A stretch of 20,435 nt of DNA from Dehalococcoidales bacterium (GCA_028713395.1 JAQTOJ010000006.1:1-20435); one strand, 5' to 3'. Counted from the first letter of the stretch, positions 7,694 through 15,486 are shown. Notes: generated by a model not told the origin, from the letters alone. Program-made: numbers and translations.

Positions 7694-7801
7694 ATGCCAC
7701 TAACTAAAATAATAAATATTTACTGCTTAGTCGTTTTACTAACGCCTTTAATATTGATATACGTGGGAAAAAGAGAACCTCTGGGTAATTTTGTGAAATA
7801 A
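7694..7801 (+). CDS. possible 35-residue membrane peptide
   Basis: This is a small open frame between a good promoter and the 231-residue membrane protein gene. The product MPLTKIINIYCLVVLLTPL continues through ILIYVGKREPLGNFVK: one hydrophobic helix (about residues 5-24) with a basic, polar tail. The Shine-Dalgarno is poor (GGAC at 7685-7688), although the extended -10 at 7672-7680 would leave only a very short leader. It ends 21 bases before the next start, so the two would be co-transcribed. No family is recognised. Chance occurrence in AT-rich DNA cannot be excluded. Confidence 0.35.
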   Translation: MPLTKIINIYCLVVLLTPLILIYVGKREPLGNFVK

Positions 7802-7822
7802 ATGTATTGAAGGAACAATTAA

Positions 7823-8518
7823 TTGAAGGAAAACAAATCAGATAAATATTCTGTAGGGTTAAAAGTTGTATTCGGACTTCTGTTTACATTAGCTTTTTTA
7901 CTAGGATTTTTTATCTTCTATTATTGGATAAAGCCTAAGTATGAAATTATACAAAAATATGAGTGGTGGTATTACGGTTTGATGATAGGGGGATGGTTGT
8001 TATCAATAGTACTGACTATATTTGGTGATAATTTAAATAAGAAGAATAAAGAAAATGAAAAACGTGATAATGGGTTTAACGTTTATGACATTATTCTCTT
8101 TTGTTTATCGCCGGTTTTCGCAATACTGTTGCTGGTATACGCTGCTAACAGCGGAAAAGTCGATGATAACATATTACCAAGCTCATTTAAATTTAATGTA
8201 ATTGAATTAAGTGGTACGTTAGGAGGTCTCGTTCTGGCAGCTGCTTCAATTCAGATGGATAAGATATTACAACGTAAATTATTTATTGTATCCAGGTATC
8301 TTATACTAGCTACAATATTGTTTGTCAGTTTCACAGTATTTACATATAACGCTAACATAACCTCATCTAGCTTAGTGAAGGCAAATGCATACACAAATAT
8401 CAGCCAATGGTTTTCGGTGATCAGTTTTTATATTGGTAGCGCATTTTTGTTTACAGGGCTCATTAAACTTGTTGGTATCCTGTTTAATTTGAACAAATAT
8501 TTGATTATAAAAGATTAA
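7823..8518 (+). CDS. polytopic membrane protein of unknown function
   Basis: The 231-residue protein starts at TTG with AAGGA at 7810-7814 in good position. Hydrophobic segments lie at about 13-36, 50-68, 88-108, 127-144 (weak), 157-176 and 197-222, with a lysine/asparagine-rich loop (NKKNKENEKRDN) at 72-83, so five or six membrane spans are likely. I recognise no catalytic motif or family. The codon use is AT-rich (many AAA, AAT, TTA, ATA), in contrast to the pilus genes upstream, which points to acquisition by transfer. It shares a transcript with the preceding 35-residue ORF and faces the PLD-like gene across a tRNA gene. A role with those neighbours is possible but unproven. Confidence 0.7.
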   Translation: MKENKSDKYSVGLKVVFGLLFTLAFLLGFFIFYYWIKPKYEIIQKYEWWYYGLMIGGWLLSIVLTIFGDNLNKKNKENEKRDNGFNVYDIILFCLSPVFAILLLVYAANSGKVDDNILPSSFKFNVIELSGTLGGLVLAAASIQMDKILQRKLFIVSRYLILATILFVSFTVFTYNANITSSSLVKANAYTNISQWFSVISFYIGSAFLFTGLIKLVGILFNLNKYLIIKD

Positions 8519-8583
8519 AACACAATTGTAATAGTTTGGAATCGTTTGGAACGGGAATATTGGCTAAATATAATGAATTTGTT

Positions 8584-8658
<75 letters not shown>

Positions 8659-8671
8659 CCAATTCGCCTTA

Positions 8672-8700
8672 ATTTTACCCGATTCCAGCCTGGCTGTAAA
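8672..8700 (-). promoter_or_regulatory. promoter of the tRNA-Gly gene
   Basis: Read on the minus strand, TTTACA (8695-8700) and TAAAAT (8672-8677) are separated by 17 bases. The -10 ends 13 bases before the mature 5' end of the tRNA, a normal distance for a short tRNA precursor leader. Confidence 0.65.
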
Positions 8701-8730
8701 GAGCGTTAGGAGCGTAGTGCATATATTCTA

Positions 8731-10347
8731 TCATGTAATGGACTTAATAGTAGATTTCCAAGTATTGAAGTCGAGTCTAGTCAAGTTATTTTTGTTTAGA
8801 TTTTCTTGTTTAGCACTCCAATTCCAGTCAAACGCGGGTTCGATTTTTTCGTTCTTTTCCTCCAAAGATACCTCGAATATTGTGCTATCTTTACCTTTTC
8901 CAAGTTGCTTTAGAGACGTTCCAATAACCCAACACTTATTCTTTGTTATAATGTAACGGTCATGGAAAGGAGCTTCTTTCCCCTTTCTACCAATAAAACA
9001 GATCTGGAAATTTGATTTGCGTTCGTTTTTAAGTCTTTCAATGTAATTAATGATATCTTCAGCGTTTTCGCCTTGGCTGGTATCTTGACTCGTCAAGAGT
9101 TTCACTTCTATATCTTTTGATACATAACTGGTAATCATGCGTAAAGTATCTTCTCCAACATAAGGATCTTGGATTTTTACGTATTCTTCACATTGCGAAA
9201 ATATACTTTTTACAATCGAGTGGGCCAAGAATGGGGTATCAGACGGAATGATGGTTAAGGCTATATTGAGAGAACCTTTTATCCAATTTTCGATTTCATC
9301 AAGTATGTCCTCATGAATTATGAGGTACTCCCCTAAATCCAGCGCAATTCCTAATTGGCAAGCGTCGGATATATCGTTTTTGTTCAGAACTTCATTATTG
9401 GGTACGACTTTATATTTTAGTCCTTGTCTAAAATGTGTTCCAGAAGGTAATTCATTAAGTTTTTTAATATACATTATTGGATATAAGTTAGAAATACTAC
9501 TCGTAACTTTCGTTTTTACGCGCATTAAAGAGTCATTCTTGATTTCAGGATAAACATACTCTTGGAAATACCTAACTATCGGTTGCCTAATTCCTTTTGA
9601 CAGAATTAGTGTGTCGTTATTTTCTTCAACTAAACCTCTGGAAGCCAACGAACTAATACTTTCTCTCATTTCACTTCTCGTTAGACCGGTAGTATTTTGA
9701 ATGGTATTAATCGTTATCCAAGAATCATCTATATAAAGTAGTGGTGCCAATATTTGCCATGAGTTGTTCGACAAAGCTTCTATTTTTACGTGGTGCTTGA
9801 TAATATCACTAAATAACTTGTAGCTATTAAAAGGCCAGCGTCTAAAATCATAGGCTGTATAATAGTGTTTTTTAGTGTCACGTTCACTGAGAAACAATAA
9901 ACCTTTTTTATAAAGATTATTGCATGCATCGCCAAGTTCACTAAACCTCTCACCATCAACAAATTCTATTTTTTGATAATCTTGCTCGTTATTTGATTTC
10001 CCCAATAATGCAATAAACCTGCTCTGGTTTTCAGGATTATTTACCAATTGTTCGTTTATATAGATTTCAGATTCTTCAAGAGTAACTCTATTCGTAATCA
10101 ACCATTGTCTTATAGAGTTTTTGATTTCTTCAAGTCGTTGGGGGTGTATTAAGTACTCTATCCTATTATTATCTTGGACAATCATTTCAGTTTGTTCTAA
10201 ATATTCCCAATGTCGTTTGACTTCAGTCTCTGTTTGATTCGTCGTTTTCGTCACGTGAACCAAAATGGTGCTCAATCCAAAAATCCAAGGCATATTGATA
10301 AAACAATCTAGAATCGAATAAATGACTTCGTCTTGAAAATTCTCCAT
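8731..10347 (-). CDS. winged-helix / PLD-like domain protein, possible defence-type effector
   Basis: This 538-residue protein is encoded in AT-rich DNA. The N-terminal half contains winged-helix-like segments (residues about 10-70, and about 213-262 with the pattern TINTIQNTTGLTRSEMRESI then SLASRGLVEE). The C-terminal third matches the single-copy PLD-like fold: DPYVGEDTL at D394-L402, a central strand region, then FHDRYIITKNKCWVIGTSL with H462-D463-R464 and a following G-T-S-L..LGKG pattern. The catalytic motif is HxR rather than canonical HxK. Proteins with this 'HDR..I....W.IG.SL...GK' signature are common in accessory and defence loci, where nuclease or NTP-linked effector roles are proposed; the function here is unknown. 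GAGG lies seven bases before the ATG. The gene has its own promoter and no partner gene on the same strand. Confidence 0.7.
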   Translation of the reverse strand: MENFQDEVIYSILDCFINMPWIFGLSTILVHVTKTTNQTETEVKRHWEYLEQTEMIVQDNNRIEYLIHPQRLEEIKNSIRQWLITNRVTLEESEIYINEQLVNNPENQSRFIALLGKSNNEQDYQKIEFVDGERFSELGDACNNLYKKGLLFLSERDTKKHYYTAYDFRRWPFNSYKLFSDIIKHHVKIEALSNNSWQILAPLLYIDDSWITINTIQNTTGLTRSEMRESISSLASRGLVEENNDTLILSKGIRQPIVRYFQEYVYPEIKNDSLMRVKTKVTSSISNLYPIMYIKKLNELPSGTHFRQGLKYKVVPNNEVLNKNDISDACQLGIALDLGEYLIIHEDILDEIENWIKGSLNIALTIIPSDTPFLAHSIVKSIFSQCEEYVKIQDPYVGEDTLRMITSYVSKDIEVKLLTSQDTSQGENAEDIINYIERLKNERKSNFQICFIGRKGKEAPFHDRYIITKNKCWVIGTSLKQLGKGKDSTIFEVSLEEKNEKIEPAFDWNWSAKQENLNKNNLTRLDFNTWKSTIKSIT

Positions 10348-10401
10348 TGTTGCCTCGCCAAAAGAATATATCTTTAATATATAGTGCTATTGCTGCCCCA
10401 T

Positions 10402-10430
10402 AATATATCTTATATATATATGGAATGCAA
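10402..10430 (-). promoter_or_regulatory. promoter of the PLD-like gene
   Basis: On the minus strand TTGCAT (10425-10430) and TATATT (10402-10407) are exactly 17 bases apart, about 55 bases before the ATG. The spacer is an alternating TA run, so the region is easily melted or bent. Confidence 0.6.
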
Positions 10431-10442
10431 TTGGTTGTCCGT

Positions 10443-11255
10443 TCAATGATACAGCTCTGCGTACATTAGCCCGGCATGATAGGCGATCTGCGGCAACAAC
10501 ACGGGCGACATCTTCACAGGTAAAAACGGCTCGAGTTTGACCGCGCCGATAGCTTCCATTTTCTCCGCACCCTTGTCAAGCTGCCGGTTGATTTGCTCCC
10601 GCAGATTTTCCAGATAAATCAGTATCTTTTGGGCTTCCTGTTTACCGCAAATCTCACCGTGGCCGGGCACGATCGTTTTCACATCCATATTCATGATGCG
10701 CTGCAGCAGCGCGATCCATTCCCCAAAATTGGAAATAGGGGTGACATAGGGCATGCCGTAATTGGCGGTATCGCCGCAGAACAACACCTGTGCTTCCGGC
10801 AGGTAAACAAAACATGAAGCCGCAGAATGCCCGCCGACGTGAAATATTTCAATGCGGCAATTCCCCGGAGTCAAGGTGAGCGCTTCGGAGAAAGTGATTT
10901 GCGGCCGGCGCAATTTGACACAATCGATATAATTCTTGTATTGCGTGTAGACCGCCGGGAAGAAGTTGTTAACCTCCTGCGGCAAGACTGACTGGAGCCG
11001 GTTGATCTCCGGCACGACGTTACGGTGGGCGATAAGGCACTGCCCGAATTCCCCTCCGCCGATCACATGGTCGAAGTGCTCGTGGGTGAAAATAGTGTAA
11101 ACAATCTCCTTACCCCGGAGCTTTTGCTTGAGGTCAGCGATGTCCTGCGGCAAGGCGGGAGTATCAATGAGGATAATCCCCTCTTCGGTCTTGATCCAGC
11201 CGATGTTGCAGGTATAAGATGTTTCGGCGTAAATGCGGTCGGTGATTTTGATCAT
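10443..11255 (-). CDS. metallo-beta-lactamase-fold hydrolase
   Basis: This 270-residue protein shows the zinc-binding set of the metallo-beta-lactamase superfamily: THEHFDH at 57-63 (H58, H60, D62, H63), HVGGHSAASCFVY with H143, CGDTANYG with D162 and VPGHG with H199. The fold hydrolyses or oxidises small molecules or nucleic acids depending on subfamily. This one has the compact single-domain layout of glyoxalase II or lactonase-type members and no beta-CASP insert, so nuclease action is unlikely. It is the last gene of a three-gene operon, and its start overlaps the queH stop by 4 nt (ATGA). Substrate unknown. A link to queuosine salvage is only suggested by the position. Confidence 0.85.
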   Translation of the reverse strand: MIKITDRIYAETSYTCNIGWIKTEEGIILIDTPALPQDIADLKQKLRGKEIVYTIFTHEHFDHVIGGGEFGQCLIAHRNVVPEINRLQSVLPQEVNNFFPAVYTQYKNYIDCVKLRRPQITFSEALTLTPGNCRIEIFHVGGHSAASCFVYLPEAQVLFCGDTANYGMPYVTPISNFGEWIALLQRIMNMDVKTIVPGHGEICGKQEAQKILIYLENLREQINRQLDKGAEKMEAIGAVKLEPFLPVKMSPVLLPQIAYHAGLMYAELYH

Positions 11256-11794
11256 GCTCGCCGCGCCTCAGCTTCTTTGAGGCTGTAAAGGCACCCGCAG
11301 TAATGCTGGTGATACAACCCCAGTTCGCGGGCGATCTGGTTGGAGCGTTTGAAGCCGTCTTTCTTCTTGAAATCCCGCTCCAGAAACTTATCTCCGGCAA
11401 TTTCCGCGCCGATTTTATTTATCAGCGCGGCGGATTTGTGCGGGCTAACGGTCAGGGTAGTGGTAAAAGCCTCGAAGTCATGATTATGTAAATAATTGGC
11501 GGCGGACTGTAAACGGAGACGGAAACAGACGGCGCAGCGCGCCCCACCTTCCGGTTCTCGACTCAAAGACTGAGTCTCACTGAACCATGAATCCGGCGCA
11601 TATTCCGGCACGACCAGCGGGATTTTGAGCCACGAGGAGACCGTTTTCGCTACTTCCAGACGCCGCGCGTATTCATCGGCGGGATGGATATTGGGATTAG
11701 AGAAAAAACCGGTCACGTTGTGACCCTCGGCGAGCAGCCTCTCCCCGACGCTGGCGGCGCAGATGCCGCAACAGATATGCAGCAGCACTTTCAT
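11252..11794 (-). CDS. queH: epoxyqueuosine reductase QueH
   Basis: QueH (DUF208 family) reduces epoxyqueuosine to queuosine in the wobble position of tRNAs for Tyr, His, Asn and Asp, the last step of queuosine synthesis. It replaces the unrelated cobalamin enzyme QueG in many anaerobes. The 180-residue protein has the family motifs LLHICCGICA (C9, C10, C13), a central RCAVCFRLRL and a C-terminal QHYCGCLYS; the cysteines are the ligands for the Fe-S cluster and adjacent metal. The length fits the family (about 180-200). It overlaps the upstream HAD gene by one base and the downstream hydrolase by four bases, so it is translationally coupled to both. queA lies about 5.6 kb away on the same strand. 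Confidence 0.92.
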   Translation of the reverse strand: MKVLLHICCGICAASVGERLLAEGHNVTGFFSNPNIHPADEYARRLEVAKTVSSWLKIPLVVPEYAPDSWFSETQSLSREPEGGARCAVCFRLRLQSAANYLHNHDFEAFTTTLTVSPHKSAALINKIGAEIAGDKFLERDFKKKDGFKRSNQIARELGLYHQHYCGCLYSLKEAEARRA

Positions 11795-12438
11795 CAGCTT
11801 CTCAGTGTGTGTAAATAGGCGATGACATCATGGAAATCACGGAAGGGTTTGTAGGGCAGCCCGGCTTTTTGACATCTTTCCGCCAGGCTTTTACAGGCAA
11901 AAACGGTGCGGCATTTTTTAGCGGGTGAAAGGTCCGACATACCGTCCCCGATGTAGATGATCTCATAACCTTCGCGCAGGTAGCGGTCAGTAAAGCTGTC
12001 TTTGAAGCCGCTCTGGAGTAAGTTGCCTTCCGCGCCGAAGTAATCGATCTTCATGCTCTCGCCGTGGAAGGTGACCTGACCCGCGTGGTATTCGACATCA
12101 GAAAGTCCAAGGTGGTCCAGAGTATATTTAATATAAAAATCGAACCCGTTACTAACGATGACAAACTTGATATGCCGGTCTTGACAGAGCTGCAGCAGTT
12201 CCCGGAAACCGGGACGTAACTTGTCTTTACCTTTGATGAACGCCATCTGCTGTGCATAACCGGCTTTGACCAACCCGAAGGCTTTGGCGTTGAATTCCGC
12301 CACGGTGAGTTTGCCCGCATTGTAGAGGTCATCATAAACGTGCCAATCGCCCTGGGCAAACTCCTCCAGTATCATGAAACTAATATCTTCTTCGAGCACC
12401 GTGCCATCAAAATCACATTGAATAAGTATTTTTTTCAT
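11794..12438 (-). CDS. HAD-family phosphatase (MtnX/SerB-like)
   Basis: This 214-residue haloacid dehalogenase-type phosphatase has motif I DFDGT with the catalytic pair D9/D11, motif II VSNG (S96), a lysine in 'SGFKDSF' (about K146) for motif III and motif IV GDGMSD (D165, D169). The alpha-helical cap between motifs I and II (DWHVYDDLYNAGKLTVAEFN...) gives the HAD-IB layout of phosphoserine phosphatase and of MtnX of methionine salvage. Which substrate it uses cannot be told from sequence; no methionine salvage genes are nearby. It is the first gene of the HAD-queH-hydrolase operon. There is no Shine-Dalgarno, and the only promoter element lies eight bases before the ATG. Confidence 0.85.
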   Translation of the reverse strand: MKKILIQCDFDGTVLEEDISFMILEEFAQGDWHVYDDLYNAGKLTVAEFNAKAFGLVKAGYAQQMAFIKGKDKLRPGFRELLQLCQDRHIKFVIVSNGFDFYIKYTLDHLGLSDVEYHAGQVTFHGESMKIDYFGAEGNLLQSGFKDSFTDRYLREGYEIIYIGDGMSDLSPAKKCRTVFACKSLAERCQKAGLPYKPFRDFHDVIAYLHTLRS

Positions 12439-12446
12439 ATGGATTT

Positions 12447-12455
12447 ATTATAGCA
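12447..12455 (-). promoter_or_regulatory. extended -10 promoter giving a near-leaderless HAD-queH mRNA
   Basis: The minus strand reads TGCTATAAT, an extended -10 with a perfect hexamer at 12447-12452. Eight bases separate it from the ATG at 12438, so transcription would start at or within a few bases of the start codon. No ribosome site is present. A poor -35 (GTGACA with short spacing) is seen. Confidence 0.55.
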
Positions 12456-12510
12456 TGGCACCTGATGTCACGAGGGCATGTGCCTCATACAGATTTCGGA
12501 TAGCGGCTTT

Positions 12511-12554
12511 TAAGGGGCGAGTTTGAAACCCGCCCTTACGAGATCCGCCCCTAC
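12511..12554. repeat. REP-like palindromic intergenic repeat
   Basis: Two arms of the kind TAAGGGGCGAGTTT and AAACCCGCCCTTA (12511-12538) form an imperfect hairpin with one bulge and one mismatch. A second CCGCCCCTAC (12545-12554) can pair with the same left arm. Such 'GTAGGGGCGGG' elements typically accompany REP-associated transposase genes, and a remnant of one lies directly alongside. Confidence 0.7.
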
Positions 12555-12734
12555 AGGATAATCAATATCGGTAAGAAAAAGCACCCCCGTGAACATGGTC
12601 TGCATGACGATAAAAGCATCCAGTTCCACTCGCGGGTAATGATCAATTAATTCCCGCCAGCAAGACGGCACTATTTCTCCGAACTGACTCAAGTACATTC
12701 CGGTACTAATTAATTCACCAAATAACGGTTCTTT
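12546..12734 (-). pseudogene. remnant of a REP-associated tyrosine transposase (RAYT, Y1/HUH family)
   Basis: On the minus strand the frame reads EPLFGELISTG, MYLSQFGEIV, PSCWRELIDHYPRVELDAF, IVM, which matches the conserved middle of RAYT proteins (...GEI..G.M.L...GEIV..CW..L..HYP.VELDAFVVMPNHVHG...). The catalytic HUH motif is present but out of frame: the bases at 12589-12597 encode His-Val-His in another frame. One base lost before it and one gained after it account for the shift. The C-terminal half, with the catalytic tyrosine, is missing and the N-terminus is cut by a TAA at 12735-12737. The apparent 62-residue open frame runs into the adjoining REP element. This is a decayed mobile gene, not a working enzyme. 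Confidence 0.75.
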
Positions 12735-12757
12735 TTATAAGTTAATTTTAGCTGATA

Positions 12758-13063
12758 TTACATGGGGAGCACTTCATAAACAGCGACCTTCATGCCTTTG
12801 GCGACATCCGGGTGGCTTTTGGCGATCTTCACGGCTGCGTCCATATCGTCCGCCATAACGACGCTCCAACCGGCGACAGGCGTTTCGCCAATGGCTTTGA
12901 TACCATCTTTAGTAACCAGTTTCCCCGGTTTGGTGGGCGCACCCATATCTACCAGGGATTTCCCCAGCTTACCGAACCAATCGGTCCACACTTGCATAGA
13001 CTTTTTCTGTTCAGCGGGCGTAGCGGCCATCATACCACCGTAATACACGAATAGGAATTTCAT
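12758..13063 (-). CDS. YCII-related (DGPF-type) small protein
   Basis: The 101-residue protein begins MKFLFVYYGG and contains the ferredoxin-like alpha-beta pattern of the YCII/DGPF family: an early 'W..WFGKLGKSLVDMGAP' helix, 'GIKAIGETPVAGWSVVMADDMDAAVKIAKSHPDV' and a final strand 'GMKVAVYEVLPM'. Homologues are small dimeric proteins of uncertain biochemical role, sometimes attached to sigma factors or acting as dehydrochlorinase-like enzymes. A strong GGGGAGGAG ribosome site precedes the ATG by three bases. It stands alone between the RAYT remnant and the ferredoxin gene, and a long inverted repeat lies in its 5' region. Confidence 0.8.
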   Translation of the reverse strand: MKFLFVYYGGMMAATPAEQKKSMQVWTDWFGKLGKSLVDMGAPTKPGKLVTKDGIKAIGETPVAGWSVVMADDMDAAVKIAKSHPDVAKGMKVAVYEVLPM

Positions 13064-13089
13064 TTGCTCCTCCCCATTTTCAAGACAAT

Positions 13090-13131
13090 CAATGTCCTGT
13101 TAATGCAAATATCATAGAGTAACAGACATTG
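13090..13131. repeat. inverted repeat upstream of the YCII gene
   Basis: CAATGTCCTGTTA (13090-13102) and TAACAGACATTG (13120-13131) are inverted copies, with one extra C bulged in the left arm and a 17-base loop. The position is 27 to 68 bases before the YCII start and downstream of the ferredoxin stop. There is no U-run, so an operator or 5'-leader hairpin is as likely as a terminator. Confidence 0.45.
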
Positions 13132-13189
13132 CAAAGATACAAAATCAAGCGGGGAATAGTTACAATGTTGTGTCAGTCTGGAGATGACT

Positions 13190-13666
13190 TTAAGTGGTTT
13201 GGGTTTTGATGACAGCCATTTCTGAGGGAGTGGCAAAATTGATGGCGGCGTAAGGATGGGCGGGGTGGATGTGGCAAAACTGCGCGCACATGGGTTTGCC
13301 GCCGCATAGGTCGCAGACCAGCGGTTGTTGCGTCCGCTCATCGATAAAGATCGCGTGGAAAGGGCAGCCTTTGAGACATTCCAGGCAACCGTTGCACTTA
13401 TGAGGAGCAATCATCACTCTGCCCAAGGTTTCATCTTTGGTGATGGCACCAGACGGGCAGGCGGCGACACAGGCCGGTTTGAGGCACTGGCGGCACACGA
13501 TAGGTTCGGACACGCCGATAAAGTTGTTTTCCAGAATACGAATGCGGGAGCGACGCGGGTTCACTTCACCGTTGAAATGAAACTGCGAACAAACGATCTC
13601 ACATTGATGGCAACTGATGCACATCGTTTTATCGGTCAATAATTTCTTGATTTCGGGTTTTTTCAT
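13190..13666 (-). CDS. four-cluster [4Fe-4S] ferredoxin subunit paired with AOR
   Basis: This 158-residue electron-transfer protein has 16 cysteines in four groups: CxxCxxCxxxC from C16 (MCISCHQCEIVC), CxxCx4CxxxCP (CRQCLKPACVAACP), CxxCxxCxxxCP (CNGCLECLKGCP) and CxxCx5CxxxC (CDLCGGKPMCAQFC). That is the layout of the four-cluster iron-sulfur subunits of molybdenum/tungsten oxidoreductases (HycB/DmsB type). It is soluble, with no signal peptide. Its start overlaps the AOR stop by 4 nt (ATGA), so the two are coupled and the protein most likely takes electrons from the AOR active site. Confidence 0.9.
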   Translation of the reverse strand: MKKPEIKKLLTDKTMCISCHQCEIVCSQFHFNGEVNPRRSRIRILENNFIGVSEPIVCRQCLKPACVAACPSGAITKDETLGRVMIAPHKCNGCLECLKGCPFHAIFIDERTQQPLVCDLCGGKPMCAQFCHIHPAHPYAAINFATPSEMAVIKTQTT

Positions 13667-15486
13667 ATCAAGTCGCTTAACCCTAATTTATGTAAAGTAG
13701 ATGGGGTGGGTACACCCGCTTTATCCCAACCGCGCAGCGTGTAATATTCCTGCCGCATTTCCAGCAACATTTCCCGCGTTAAGGCTTTGCCCCGGTTCAT
13801 GCCGGTTTCGTCTGGCTGGAAGGAACGCGGCGCCAGAGTGTCATCGACCTCGGTGGCGCCCTCACGCAGATTGAACACTTTCAATAAGGTAGCCACCCTG
13901 TCACACAGGTCCTGCATATCGGTCGTGGTCAAGTCCCAGCCGGTGACGGCAGTTAAAGTCTGCGCGGCTTCCGGAATCTGGGCGCCGCGGAAAAGCACCG
14001 GAAAATCACAGGTCAGGGCGCAATGCCAGGGCACCCGTTGATCGTAAAGCCGTTTCACCAGAGCGGCGCGTCCCTTACCGGAGTTGGGCTCCAGCATCTG
14101 TTCTTCAATGGTCGGCCAGGCGCGACGGTGGCAGGCGCCCCGTTCGGAGACCGCATAAGCCAACCCGAAGCCGGGCGATGCCGGTCCGGGACGGTAGGCG
14201 GGATATTCCAGTCCTTTGACATGCATGGCGAATTCTTCCGAGCCTTTACCGACTTCCCGAGCGGCTTGTTTGACACCTTTCGCCAGCAAATCCCCGATGC
14301 CCCGGCGATAAGCTATTTTGGTGATGAGCGCCGCGATAACAGGGACATTACCGAACTTCAAATCCATGCCGTCGACATCGGAGTCGGAAAGAATTCCCCG
14401 CTCGCAGCATTCGATCGCCCAGCCGATGACGTTGCCGACGCCAATGGTATCCATGCCCAGCGAATCGCACAGCATATTGAGATAAATGACCTCGTCCATA
14501 TTGGCGATGCCGAGGTTGGAACCGAGCAAGGCGTTGGTTTCGTATTCCGGTCCCCCCATTTCATCGCCGGCATGCTCACCGGCCTCGATGCGCGTGACTT
14601 TGGTGCAGCCAATGGTGCAGCCGAAACAGGAGGTATCGCGGACCACTTTTTTACGGAAAGCGACGGAATCTATCTGAGAAGCGCCGGTGAACTGCCCGTA
14701 TTTGTAGTTTAAGGTGGGCAAGATACCAAACAGATTGGTGGAATCCAGCGTCAGCGGCGAACCGTATTTCATGCGCGCCACCGCCGGTTTCATGGTATCG
14801 GTGCGATCAATGGTTTCCCGCAGCATGGCCATGACTTTTTTGGGGTCAGCGATGCGGATGCTCCGACTGCCTCTGACCACAATGGCCTTGAGGTTTTTCG
14901 AGCCCATAACCGCGCCCGCGCCGCCGCGGCCGCACTGGTGATAATATTCGTTCTGGATCAACGCCAAATTGGAAAGTTTTTCTCCCGCCGGACCAATCAC
15001 GGAAACCCGCGCAGTGGGGTCGCCGACGTCTTTTTTCAACTGTGTTTCGGCATCCCAGGCGTTCTTTCCCCAGAGATGCGCGGCATCATGGAATTCGATA
15101 CGGTCATCTTTGATCCAAAGGGAGACCGGGGCAGAGGACTTGCCCTCAATGATCATAAAATCATAGCCAGCGAATTTCATTTCCGGGGCGAAACAACCGC
15201 CGGAGTAGCTATCTAAAAACAAGCCTGTTTCCGGTGATTTGGTCACGACCACGTAGCGGTTGGCACCCAGTACCGGCGTGCCGGTCACCGGACCGGTGGC
15301 ATAAATGATCTTGTTTTCGGGACTCAGCGGGTCAGTAAACGGTTTCAATTCATCGAACAAGAGCTTCGCGCCGTAGCCGCGGCCGCCGATGAATTGACGC
15401 GCCAGCTTCAGATCGATATCTTCTACCGCGGTCTGACGCCTGGTCAGATCGATTCTGAGCAGCTTGCCGGTATAACCGCCAATCAT
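13663..15486 (-). CDS. aldehyde:ferredoxin oxidoreductase family protein (tungsten enzyme)
   Basis: This 607-residue enzyme is of the AOR family, which oxidises aldehydes to carboxylic acids (or runs in reverse) with a tungsten-bispterin centre and one [4Fe-4S] cluster. Domain 1 begins GYTGKLLRIDLT and has the family signatures FIGGRGYGAKLL and SYSGGCFAPEMKFAGYD. The cluster ligands are C287, C290 and C294 (CFGCTIGC) plus C493 (LTCDF), matching the spacing known for Pyrococcus AOR almost exactly. The gene starts 21 bases after ychF with an AAGGAAG site and is coupled to the ferredoxin gene. Subfamily and substrate cannot be assigned. Confidence 0.93.
   Translation of the reverse strand: MIGGYTGKLLRIDLTRRQTAVEDIDLKLARQFIGGRGYGAKLLFDELKPFTDPLSPENKIIYATGPVTGTPVLGANRYVVVTKSPETGLFLDSYSGGCFAPEMKFAGYDFMIIEGKSSAPVSLWIKDDRIEFHDAAHLWGKNAWDAETQLKKDVGDPTARVSVIGPAGEKLSNLALIQNEYYHQCGRGGAGAVMGSKNLKAIVVRGSRSIRIADPKKVMAMLRETIDRTDTMKPAVARMKYGSPLTLDSTNLFGILPTLNYKYGQFTGASQIDSVAFRKKVVRDTSCFGCTIGCTKVTRIEAGEHAGDEMGGPEYETNALLGSNLGIANMDEVIYLNMLCDSLGMDTIGVGNVIGWAIECCERGILSDSDVDGMDLKFGNVPVIAALITKIAYRRGIGDLLAKGVKQAAREVGKGSEEFAMHVKGLEYPAYRPGPASPGFGLAYAVSERGACHRRAWPTIEEQMLEPNSGKGRAALVKRLYDQRVPWHCALTCDFPVLFRGAQIPEAAQTLTAVTGWDLTTTDMQDLCDRVATLLKVFNLREGATEVDDTLAPRSFQPDETGMNRGKALTREMLLEMRQEYYTLRGWDKAGVPTPSTLHKLGLSDLI

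Noticed and set aside
12510..12698. The 62-codon minus-strand frame as an intact small gene
   Set aside because: Its sequence is the middle of a RAYT transposase with the catalytic motif shifted out of frame and its end formed by the REP repeat, so it was annotated as a pseudogene.
14023..14712. A plus-strand open frame of 229 codons inside the AOR gene
   Set aside because: AOR on the minus strand has all four cluster cysteines at the expected spacing; the opposite frame has no recognisable features.
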